A stretch of 64,000 nucleotides of DNA from contig OZ237739.1 in assembly GCA_965178125.1 (NCBI GenBank), forward strand, positions 1,116,001-1,180,000, given 5' to 3'. This DNA comes from Bilabrum cf. latius. Lineage: Eukaryota > Bigyra: Bicosoecida > Bigyra > Bicosoecida. Made by a program: the position numbers and the translations under genes. Shown here one piece after another: positions 23,721 through 35,000 of the stretch; the stretch's first letter is position 1; each line of letters begins with the position of its first letter. The notes beneath the pieces were generated by a model, which searched no databases, had not been told where the DNA came from, and worked only from the letters and a program-made list of their open reading frames with translations.

Positions 23721-25226
23721 TTATCCGCATGGCACAGCGGAGTGCTGCTCGCTTGCTGCCCCTTCGAGCAGGTGGATGACCAGGCCCTGCAGCCTGTGCC
23801 TGTTGGTCCCGAAATCCTAGAGGCCGATGCGCTGCTCGGACTGAAACTCCACCGACGTGCGCCCCTGGTAGCAAAACCACCGTATGTGCATGTCGTCGGG
23901 AAAGCCGAGCGTCATGGTCAGTATCTCCACCTGCATGTATCCCTCTCTCTCCTCTAGGATTGTCGCTTGGTACTTGCCCTGCACCCAACTCTACAGGGCC
24001 TCTCGTAGCTGCCATGGGGACCCTGGATACTGCAGCGTGGCAAACCCGCGCTGTCCAAGCCAAACTGGATCTGGGGCGGTCATTACGTCTGAACTGCTGC
24101 TGCTGGCCCCGGCCGCTCGAACCAGCGCCGCTTGCCACCCGTTCGACGTGAGGTCAATGGAGGAGCCTCTGCCTTGCTCACCTCTGCTTTGCTCCCCGCC
24201 GTCACGGGCCGGACATACCTGTCGTTCGGGTCCACCCGCAGCCGTACTGAGTGCCCACCACGCTGCGAGATCCGGCGGCCACACGCTGGCAGGCGCGCTG
24301 TGTCCGCCGATGAATTGGTACAGCTTTTCGTGCAGGGTCTCCGCCTCGGCGCTTCGGTTTTCTCCTGCAACGGTGTTCCCTGGCCCTTCCTCCTCGCTGG
24401 CACTAGCACCAGACATAGCAGCTTGCGTTCCTCTGCCAAAGAATCGCTGGCCGTCTGGCAGCTGCTTGGCCCTCGGCTCCCCACCTCCAGGCTGTGACGG
24501 GGGTCCACCTCGCAGCAGAAGGAGAGCGCGCTGGCCAGCGTCAGTCGAGCCGGACTCCGTCGCAAGAGGCCCCTCAGGCTGAGTCCCGCCATGGTCGCAA
24601 TCGGCTTCATGCAGTGCCGAGGTGGCGAGGTACCATGCGTACTGCGACCATTCTTCGGGGGTTCTCTGCAGGAATGCAGTAGCCGGCTGTGCTAGGGCTG
24701 CCTCCGTCCACGTCGCATTGCCGAGAGACAGCCTGGCGCAGCCGCTCAGCACAGTGCACCCGTCCGGGAACCTGCCCTAGGATGGCGCATGCGGCAAGCT
24801 CAAGAGTACATGCATTCGAACTGCCGTCATGAGCAGACAGAGCGTTGTCGCTAGTGAAACACACGTCCATAGCCCGCCTTGTACACAAATGTGCAACGGC
24901 AGCCCCGTGCGAGCAATCCGTTGTTGTGCAGCAGCAAAGGTGCACATCATAAACCCAAGAATAACTCCAGTATAGAATCTGGACGCAGCAGAGAGAGCCA
25001 GGCACACAGCTCCAGCTATAGCCGTGATTAGAAACACCGAGCTCATATGAAGGCCCGCAACGTTTCTCCATTGCGGGGGATACACCCAAATTTTTGGCCA
25101 TAACTGCTGCATCTAAGAGGTACAAGACTCATTTTCATATTGGTCACCTTGCGTGCTCTGGCGTTCCTGCTCAATATCGTCCGTTCGTCTAGCGGAAACT
25201 CGTCTCAACGAACTGCGGCTGTTCAT
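23721..25226 (-). CDS. Predicted membrane protein with C-terminal soluble domain, unknown family
   Basis: A single 501-residue frame from ATG 25226 to TAA 23721, with TAG codons at 25113, 24777, 23991 and 23817. Residues 1-38 are polar and Arg/Ser/Gln-rich. Hydrophobic segments lie near 60-80, 84-100 and 117-137. A Gly/Ala/Ser-rich linker follows, and then a well-structured C-terminal domain containing YMQVEILTMTLGFPDD and IRWFCYQGRTSVEF. The TAG at 23817 lies inside this domain (RIGL-x-DFG). All four TAGs lie between segments that clearly belong to one protein. No homologous family is recognised. It converges on the sulfatase gene (186-bp gap), and its 5' side faces a long gene-poor stretch. 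Confidence 0.75.
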
Positions 25227-26872
25227 ACACGCTGATGTATCAAATTAAGAAACTTGATCCAATTTAGGGGTACTATAGCCTTAGTATGTGCAAAATTTGC
25301 GCTATGATACCGCTAGCTCTGTAGTGCGAGCGTAAGTCCTCCTGATGTTGGACACGTCGCCGTGACGCTTGGGGATGGGGATCCGAGGTGTGACGAGTGT
25401 CAGTGGTCATTTTATGAAGATGAAGATAATAATATACAGGCGCTCGCCTCCGCCCCAAAAAAGCATATTCAAGCCGTGACATGTCGTTGGATGCCACACT
25501 CAGCCGTATTGAAGGGCATGAACTAGGAATTTCAACAACATATCTGGCTTATAGCGCGACACGACACCTGAGAGCGCGTATACACTCCGAGGAAAAGCGG
25601 CTGCAGTACGGCCAATCGAGATAGAGGGTACTTCGGCTGCGGTCCCGCTCAGAGGAAAGCAGATAGCAGGCGGTTAGTATTACTATGGATGTTGCACAAG
25701 CTCGCCGGCGGTAGGCCCGGCGGTAGCGATACCAGCTATTCCACCAGAAGAAAGCAGCTAAGGCTGTGGGGAAGCGCGGCAGAACTGTGCGCATCAGGAT
25801 CAAAAGAGCAGAGCAGCAGCTGCAGCATTCTATAGCGCTAGCGAACGAACGAGGGGTTTTGCAGACTGGCCTGCACGTGGAGCAGGCAGAGGTTCCGATT
25901 CAGCGCTTGCGCTAGCGCCTCGATGTACTCAAGAGCTCCGCGAGCTACATCGAGTAGAAGCGCTCTAGTAGCCAGTTGAGAAGTTTGGATGCAATTAAAA
26001 CTTTATCAACGTTCAGGTTGTATACGCTGCCCCAAATTCCTCTAGAAAAGGCAGGAGAGAGGAGTGGTTGGCAGAGCAGCCCTGGCTGGCCCACACGCTC
26101 AATGAAGGGAGTGTCCCGAGTGGCGATGCCAGAGGGATCAATAAGAGATAATAAATGGCATGCGCTCAGCATGGACCCTGTATATCATGGTCAGCGTTGG
26201 CCGGAGCAAGGATCCATAGGAGCAGACAGGCAGCGAGGAGGCCAGGAACTCTAGCTCAGTCGACCACCAGAGCCTCGGGGCTTAGCAGGAGCACTTAAAG
26301 CCAACAATGACTCAATTGTGCCAAAAAAGCCTGGAATAGGAGGTTTATTATGGTCCCGATCTACCCCAAGCCCTGGCTCTGCGTCGTCACCATCTGGTTC
26401 CGACGACCAAGCGGATGGCGCTCTCGGCCCTTTCGAATTGCCACGCATTACGCCACGAAGTGGCGGTGCAGCGAGCGTTCATCACCATCACGGCGACAGA
26501 AAAACGAAGTAGCTACATGATACAACTCTAGGGAGCTCTGCAGAGGTCGATCGCGCAAAGCTCTGGGAGCCAAAGCAGCCGCCTGAAGTAGCCTACCGAG
26601 TGCCACATCGGGCTGACTCGAAGGCAGGTGGTGGAAGTACAAAATACGGCGCACGGCAGGGACTGCAGCCCATCCGGATGTTAAGTCCCATCAAATCTCG
26701 GAATGGCTCGGCGAGCTCGCGCCAGCTCCTCGCCAGCATTGGTCAACAGGGACGATGATGCCAGCAGTGGTCGACAGGGACGATGATGCGGGTCAGATCT
26801 TGAGGGCTTTGTGCCATAGCTAGCGACTGCGATTGTACGAATCAATTGGTGATGAAAATTCAGAAGCACGCA
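25227..26872. other. 1.6-kb gene-poor region
   Basis: The longest stretch without a supported gene. Small minus-strand frames near 26190-26448 and 26448-26654 are not supported by neighbours or motifs. Visible structure includes a hairpin with a perfect 9-bp stem (25919-25927 pairing with 25946-25954) beside the palindrome GCGCTAGCGC, and a short imperfect direct repeat at about 26733-26786. Base composition is more AT-rich than the genes around it. It may hold the promoter of the 25226 gene and an unrecognised non-coding element. Confidence 0.4.
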
Positions 26873-29800
26873 TCAATGCACTCCACCGGATTCCCCACCA
26901 CCACGCTTGCTACCCTCCGACTGCACGGGTAACTCGTCCGGGGCTCGCTGCCGCCGCACAGTCCTCGGCAGAGTCATGCTCAGCAGCCGCCTTCGCCTGT
27001 CTTCTTGCACGCCGCTCCAGTGGTCAAAGGGCAGCGTCACAAGATCCCATCCCGAAGCTCTGAGCACGTCGTGCCTCAGCCGAGCGGCCGGCAGAGCGAA
27101 CCGGTCTCTCTGCCTGAGGTAGGCTTCCTCCTCTTTCGACATGCCGCCGTCCCGGGACCATATGCGCAGCAGAGCAGGTGGCAGTGCCGATCCACTGGCA
27201 TCTTGCTGCAGGGCTTGCACAGCTCTGTGCTCATCGGCTAGGGCAGTCGCCAGCTTTTCCTGGGCCTCAGCTACCACCATTGCGGGTGCCTTGGCTGTCT
27301 AGATCGTCTCAAGTGGCAGCCGAGGCACCAGCAACTCGCCGCTGAACTCGTCAGACTTTGGGCCGTCCGGACCGAGGGAGCCTGCCACGAGAGATCTGTG
27401 GACCTGGACAGCAGAGGCCCTTGATTTGCCTGCATGTCTGCCTCGCGCACCGCCTGTCCAGGAGTCATGGGAGACTGCAGGACTAGGTTCAGGCCCAGAG
27501 CTGGCTGTAGCGCCAACAGCCGAACTCTCTCCAGCTGTACTGCCGACGCTTTCAAGAGCATGCATGAGCGAGTTTCTGCCGTTGCTTTCGATTGAGGTGC
27601 CATCAGCTCCAGCGGCCTCGAGCCGCAGCTGCTGAGATCGCTGGTCTGGGGGCAGCTGGAACACGTCGGCAGTGTCCAGGGACTGCTCCTCGAGCGGAAT
27701 TGGGGGCTCTTCCAGCAGCTTGCTGTCGCGGGCCGGTAACTCCAACGTCTCATCGTACTCCCCATCCACGGGCTGGTCCAGCTGCCAAAGCTGCCTATGC
27801 TCGGGAAGCCGGTCCGGAGTGCCTAACATGAGATTCTGGCTGCCTGCAGCCGATACCAGCCCACCGCTGGACCTGTCGAGCTCGCGCACGCTTGCAGAGT
27901 ACTCCTCAGCCTCCTTGGCCACAGTCGCATCGATCGGTCCACCAGGCACCGGCATGGACAGTGGCACGCCAGCTGTCCCCTCTACAACGCGAGAGTGGCC
28001 TCCTTGCATTAGTGCACCCCCTTTCTTGCTTGCTGATCCGGCAGGAATTCCAAGCTGCACACCCAATGCCGGCAGCAGCACGGGAGAGCCCTTCCTTGAG
28101 CCCGGCCTCAGCTGCCTGCCAACAGGAAGGAACTGCATTTTCCCACGAATGGGTGCATTCACCGGCAGCAGGCCGATGTCCTCGGCTCGCCTGGATGCAG
28201 AGTTGCCTAGCAACTGCCGCAGCTGCTCGCTAGCCGCTACAACCCGCTCCCTGGCTTCCCGAACCGCGCTGGCCAGCAGGCGCGCGGTATCGGGTACCCG
28301 AGGGACAGGCACAAACGTACCGTCTCGTATGCTCAGTGAAGAATGGCCAGCCTCTCTGGCCTATCTAGGCTTGCGAACTACGTACGACCCCCCCAGCAGG
28401 GGCATGTGCCGGTCGGTGCTCAATGCACTTGCCAGCTCGGGCGCACCGGCCTTGGCAGGTTTGCCCCTGCGCACAACTGCGGGCAACTCGGTACCGCCAT
28501 CCCTAGATGAGGTATACCTCGGTCGCCGCCTGCCACGCCTACTTGCACTCATTGCGCGCTCCGTTGCCACAACGAGGTCATCGTCCCCGCCAGAGGCAAG
28601 GGCCCGAAGGAGCGAGCCCTCAGGTGTGTGGATCACGGCCCCGCCTCGGCCTACCCTACCCTCAAAGGACCCGCCGTCGACGCTGCCGGTGCGGACCGAC
28701 TGTGCGCGTACAGGTAGCGTAAGAATGTCTCGGATTTTCTTGGAGACACCAGGTATGGGATCACTGGCTTGACGATTTCTGCGCCCCTTGGGTGCCCTCG
28801 TGATGCCCGACTGACTTGAAGTTGCATCACCCGTTGTGGATGAGCTTCCCGCTGACAGTCGGGCATGAGTGTATGCTTCAGCCAGTGCTCGACCCGCTGC
28901 AGCTTCCAGACCGCCGCCCGCTGCAGACTTGACGCGAGCAGGGCCCAGGGCCTTGACGAGCTGGGCCAGTCGCCTGTCAAAGTCGCGCTCTAGTGCAGTG
29001 GTCATGCGGCGGCCCTCTGCCGCTCCGGCCGTCCAGTCCAGGTTCGCGCCCGCCTGCGTCGGCCTTAGCAGCTCTGCTTGACTCAGTATGTCTAGGCCAG
29101 CCTTCACTTCAGGCCAGGCAGCTGCCACTGGCAGTCCAGTATCACGCACCACTAGATCCACGATGGGAGTCATGAGACCGCTGTCCTCGACCGCGTCGCG
29201 CACAGCTACGTACTTGCTCCTGGAAGTGCGTCGCTGGGCGTGTTTCGCAACAAACGCTGATTTGCAGGCGCTCGCAGGGAGAGCCGTGTCTAGCAGCGCG
29301 GCCTGGGGGGCAAGCGGGGACAGGCGTGCCAGAGCGAGGTGCGCTAAGTGGGCAAGCGACAGTGCCTAGAGCTTGGCCTCGGCATCTGCTTCCATCCAAC
29401 CTTTCTAAAGCTGGGCCAGCGATTCACCACGTAAAGAGGCAGGCTCAGATTCCGGGCGGATTCCAGCGAAACGTAGGCTGGATTTTCCACTGAGAGAGTG
29501 AAAGATAGAGTGTCTTGGGTGCGACTGCATGCCTGCGCTTCCCTCGCTCGACAGCCCATCCCGGGGCAGCCCCACGTTCGACTGATACGTGGCAAACAGG
29601 CGTTTCTCTATCTCTGGTCTGCCCAGGCTTCTCCAGTCCACGGGGTGTGAATCCACGATCGCCTGATCAAGCAAACTCTGCGGACCAGAGTCCTTGCCTA
29701 AACCCTCGTGCTCCTGCTCATCGAGCACATCTGACAATCTCTTTGAGTGCTCCAGCCCCTCTCGCACCTTGCGGGCCGTGTCCACCCTGGACGACTCGGG

Positions 29801-31579
29801 GACGTCCATCTCCTCGTAGAATACCCTCTCCAAGTGCCCCTCAAACACAGGAGGATCCACAGCGATCCACTCTGCGTCGTCGCTCGAGTCATCCAAATCA
29901 TCACGGCCAGCGTGCTTGTCCAGGGAGCCCTCTGCGACAGGCATACTGCTGATTCTTGCCTAGGCAGGGTCCAAATCGGCTTGCTAACGGAATGAGGCTG
30001 GCAGCGCCGACTTGAATTCATCTCGCTAAGTAGCTTCTGAACTATTTTGCTGCTATACTGCGACCGCGATTGCGCGGACCACCTCCGATGGATGAAGGGG
30101 TCGCACACGAGGCACAGCAGGGGCCGAGGCAGCCACGCCAGCGGCACGACCAATTGCGGTCCAAAGCTTTCCCTGACCGTCGCCGCACCATCTTGCCATC
30201 GAAAAGGACCGCGACAAACTAGCAATGCAACTCAATGGCGCAGCTACCAGCGCACTTGTCGTGCCCTTGGGCAGCAATGGAGCGTCCAAGGACTGATGCA
30301 AGGCTGCAACTGCGTCCATCGTATCACCAGGCGAAGCGACTGCATCGATGCTAGCCCCCTAGGGCAAAGTCCCTCCTCCATCAGGCACACCAATGGCGCC
30401 GAGTGTCGCTTCAATAGATACCCTGGCTCGCTGTGTAACTTTAGAAGGAGTAATCGCTTGTTTGGACCCGATTGGATCGGTCCTCGCATGCGCTCGCAAT
30501 ACCTTGGCAGGGCTGGGACAGGCCGCGACCGCCGTGCTGAGCTCTCTAGGCAATGCAGCTCTGAGACGGGGGTCCAGGCACATGCCTTGCAGCTCTTTGA
30601 GAAGAGCGTGAGAGTGCATGTCGCTGTCTACAAGAATCCTAACAGCGTCGGCAAGCCGTACCATGCATGCGTCCACCGCCCGAATGCCGTCCAGAATCGG
30701 CAGCAGTACCCTCGATGCCCACGCGGGATCGTGCCTTGCCATCAATACAAGCGCTCCAAGTGGTCCCCTGGTGGTTGCAGCCCCGCGGCCGGACTCGATG
30801 GCGATTGCCGGCACGTCTGCCGCTGCAGCCTCCAGGGACTGCAGCTGTGCCGCTACTGTCGGCAGCACAGACGCATTGCGCAGGCACCGCACGGCTCCGA
30901 TGACGATGTCGTTGCTTCTCTTGTACAGCCTCGCGTCCTGATTTGAGATAGAGGGCGACGAGTCTAGTCCCCTGGTGACACACGCGGCGGCTCGCAACAG
31001 AGCCTCGCTCTGCTGCGCCGCTCTTGTCAACACGGCCGGGCCCGGCAACGGCTGCGAAGAAGCGTGCCCCGCATCTACGGACATCTGCAGTCGCCTCGCG
31101 TGGCGCCTATCCAGTCGAGCCAGCTCGGCGGTGCATGCGTTCAGCAAGGCCTCCACGTGGTCGCCCAGCTCCCTGGCTCCTTGGAGCGAGCCTGCGTGCC
31201 CCCTGGCGTGTATGCGGGCGGCAGAGAACGCCAAACTGGCGTCCATGAGCCTAAACCCTTTGGGTCCAAGAGATTTCCACGCGTCTAAGGCAGCTTCAGC
31301 TGGTCTTGCGTCCACCAAGACCCGCGAGAGCAGCTGCGCAGCTGGGGAATCGATTTCGGGATCCGAACCAGAGCTGCCTGAAACATCAAGGAGAGGGGCT
31401 ATACGCTCGTCAAATGCAAGTACAGCCCGTAGTGATACGCTGTCTACCTATGCTGACGGTACGACCGCTTGCTTCGTAGCTCTGGAGCCGTGCCACCGAA
31501 CGGAACGTCTCATCGGCACACTTCGCAGAGCGCGAGAGGGGCCCCCTTTCAGCTAGTCACCCGACAATACGGCTCTCAT
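26873..31579 (-). CDS. RAP-domain protein, probably organellar RNA-binding factor
   Basis: A 1,568-residue single-exon frame from ATG 31579 to TGA 26873, with 11 in-frame TAGs (31553, 31448, 30359, 30053, 30026, 29984, 29960, 29405, 29366, 28361, 27299). Around 30053 TAG sits directly beside CAG and CAA, giving a Gln triplet, and at 29984 it precedes CAA. The first ~45 residues are Arg/Ser-rich with almost no acidic residues, consistent with an organelle presequence. The middle is mostly helical and Ala/Leu-rich with long low-complexity linkers. Residues ~1,473-1,537 resemble a RAP domain: Arg/Leu pattern, RHDVLRASGWDLVTLPFDHW, then an Arg-rich helix. RAP proteins (FASTK relatives, algal OPR/RAP factors) act in organelle RNA processing, stability or translation, and that role is inferred here. 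The RAP call rests on pattern only. Confidence 0.72.
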
Positions 31580-32037
31580 ACTAATAAACTATCGAAGAGC
31601 CTAGCAGTGGATGCATCGACCCATCTGCGTTAGTCTACTCGCCTGTAGCTAGCTGTAGTTGCCTTTCGCAGAGTTCCTTGGCTTCACATATCCTAAATGT
31701 CGCAGCGTGCGCAGCAAGCTGCCAGCCTCAACAGCACACGATCGGTACATAATAAATATTCGTTGGCAAAATAACCGACTTCACTGCACAGAGCTGGCAT
31801 AGGCGGGAAACGAAAATTGCGTCTAGTTTCATTCGTCACATGGTGGCTTGCTCGGCCGTTTCGTTCGTTCAAATTACAACCATTAACAAGAGCTTTTGGG
31901 GAGGTTATTGATACTCTTACTGGTACTGCGTAACTATTGACTCTGTTGTCTAAGTAGTCTCGGGTTGAGACTAGAATTTTGGTGCGAGCAGTTTGAATAC
32001 AAGCAACCAGTTGCGTAGCTCCGCTGACTCGTGCGAT
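31580..32037. other. Divergent promoter region
   Basis: A 458-bp gap between the RAP protein start (minus) and the giant coiled-coil protein start (plus), visibly more AT-rich than the coding sequence. No gene is supported. The plus-strand frame stays open back to a TGA near 31967, so the downstream protein could start slightly upstream of the chosen ATG only if a non-ATG start were used. Confidence 0.4.
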
Positions 32038-35000
32038 ATGGATATTTCGCAAGGGTCCATGCGGCCAACGCAGCTACGCGTTCACCGCGGCGGATCTATA
32101 GACGTTTCGTTTGAGTCTGGCGCTGGCGAACCTGGCTAGGCTTCCGTACTGTCGACATCTGGCGTTGGTGGTGCGCTTGCCAGCTATGGCGGTAGAGCGG
32201 CCGTGCGCCAAACGGTTCGAACTGCAGGCCGGGCAGCTCCAGTTGGAGACCTCAATAGGAGCCGCTTGTCTATCGGAGACCTCAGTGCATCAGCGCGAGA
32301 TCCGCGGTCAGTGTATGCCCGGCCGAGCACCAATCCCGCGGGACAGGCGGCAACTACGGCTGCAGCTAGGTCACTCATCGGGTCGTCGGCCACCGCGGCT
32401 CGCTTTGCAAGAGACTCCGAAGTTCGCAGAACGGGAGCAGCATTGGCTGGCGCGGCGTACGGAGCGGCCGCGAACTGGGCGGGCGTCGCTGAGGGCGGTG
32501 CTTCCCGGCTCGGGGAGCCCGGCCCCCGTGCTGCGTCTAGGTTCGGGGGCTAGCCCGGGCGGTCCTTTGCGGCGTACGGCAGTAAAAGCATGGCAGCGGT
32601 AACAGGGCTGGCCGCAGGGCGGGATCTAGGCAGGATGGTGGCAGAGTCGTACGATCTGGCGGCGTCTGGCAGGGGCAGGCCGGGGGCAGGTGCTGGTGCC
32701 AGTGCCGGTGCCAGTGCCAGTGCTGGTGCTGGTGCCGGTGCTGGTGCTGGTGCTGGTGCCGGTGTTGGTGCTTTCGGTGGGACGGGCATAGATGCTGCCA
32801 GGGCGGTTGGATATACCCAGGGCTACAAGATTGGATCGCTGGGGTCAAGTGCCTCGGGTGGCCGTGCTGGGACCAGCACCAGCAGTACCTCTGGCGGTGG
32901 CGCTGGTGCTGGTGCCGGGGGCGGTGCCATGCCCAGCGCCGGTGTGTCCGAGGCTGCTAGGAGGCTGCTGGCTCGCGTGGACTCGTCGACCGCCCGACTT
33001 AGGATGAAACAAACCGCAGACGCTGCTCGACGGAAGGGGCAGGCCAGCTGGGCGGCGGAGTCGTTGCGTGTGTCAGGTATGAGGGCGGACGTGGGTGTGC
33101 AGAGCCCCGACCCAGCAGCGAGAGGCAGCGGACATGGGGGCAGCGCAGTGGACAGAGGACTAGTGGCTTTGGCTAGTACTCGTGGGGATGGTGTTGAAGA
33201 GGCCAGTAGTTATGTCGATCGCAGCGCGCAGCAGCACGGTGAGTCGGGTGCTCCTGGTCCTGGCGGCAATGGCGACGAGGCCGCAGGGGCCGAGTCAGCT
33301 GCGGCAACGCGAGGCACGGCGGGGATGACGCGGTCGGGCAGCACGCCAAAGGACGGAACACTGCACGTACCGATTCCTACTGAAGACAGCAGGTAGCCGA
33401 AGGAGCCTGGCACGCGTAGCGATCGGGAAAAAGACCGCCCGCGTCACGACCAGGAGCAGGAGCAGGAGAAGGAACAGGGTCGTGGCGTCTCGCCTTCACG
33501 CGAAGCCCCTGGCGCACGCGGGTCGGCCTCATCCGAGGCAGCCGCTGCTGCAGCCTCCACGTTTGCGTCCTTCGATCCCGATGCTCTCGCATCCATGGCA
33601 GGCACGCTTGCTGAGCACGATGGTGGCTTGCATGGCGGAGACGACAACGACGCGCTGGCAGCCGCGCTCGCCGACGTTGGCCGCATTGCCAGAGGTGGGG
33701 CTGACAGGGGCAAGGAAGCGGGGCCGCAGGATGGCGGCGGTGACAGGAGCAGCAAGGGACTGCTGCCAGTGGACGACGATGAAACCGGCTCGATGGCCTA
33801 CCATGACCATGGACTGGGAGAACGGGAGGATGGACGCGGTACGGACCGGCACCAGCATGAAGCCGGCAGCCCGGGGCCTGCAGGTGGCCACCAGGCGAAA
33901 TTAAAGGCGTCCACAGGCGAGCTGCATGGCGACAGCGAGCGGCTCCGAGCCGAGTTGCGGAAAGAATCGGCCAAGTCGGAGAGGCTGGCGCAGCAGATGC
34001 AGCAGCAGCACGATGATTTCTAGGAACAGCTGAAGCAACAAGCGGCAGATCTGGGCGGCAAGCACGCCGAGGAGCTCAAGGCCGCCCAGGCCAGCTTGCG
34101 GGAGGTGCAAGGCGAATTGGCGCACATCCGGCTCAAACGAGAGGAGGACCTGGAGAGGTTCGAGGACGAGAAGAGGCAGCTGAGGGACGAGCTGCAGGAG
34201 GTGAGGGAGGGCGTGTCGTCCGAGGTCAGCAGTGCGATGGCCCAGGCCCAGGCAGCCCAAGTGCGCGCAGTCGCAGAGGCAGAGAGGGCGGCAAGGAAGA
34301 GGGGAAAGGCCGATGGTGCGGCGGAAGCCAAGAGGCAGGCTGGCGCTGACCTGGAGGTAGTCAAAGCCGAGGCCGAGCGCAGGGAGGGCGAGCTGCAGCG
34401 GCTGCTGGAGGAAGCCCGGGAGGAGGTGCTAGAGGCGGAGCGCAGACAGGAGGAGGTGCTGGGCAGGACTAAAGAAGAAGCTGGCCGGGTGGCGGGCGAG
34501 CGGATTGCGGCGCTGGAGCATGAGTTGCAGGAAGCGCAGGAAGATGCCAAGGCTATTGAGGCAGAGCGCGACGAGGCGAAAAAGCAGGCCGGCGAGGCGC
34601 GGCGCTTGGCCGAATCGGCGGTCAAGGCGTTTCGAGAGAAGGAGAAGGAGAGCCGGTCCGCTCGCGAGGAGGCGGAGTCCCGAGCCAGTCGCGCAGAGGC
34701 GGCTCTGGAATCGCTCCGACGGTCGACTGCAGAGAAGTCCACCGCCGTGGAGGAGAGCCGAGTCGCGGTGCGGGCGGCGCACGACGAGAGGGAAGCCGCC
34801 CTGAGAGAGAAGCTGGCCCTGGAGGCGGTGCTAGAGTCTGTGCGAGCCGATGCTGACCGGCAGCATGGGGAATGGAAGGAACGGTCCGAGCGCCTCGAGT
34901 CGCAGATCGAGGACCTTGATTTGCAGCTTACAGCTTCGCACAAGGAGACGGGCTCCCTGCACGAGCAGCTGGATGGGGCAGCCAAGAGGGAGAAGGATCT

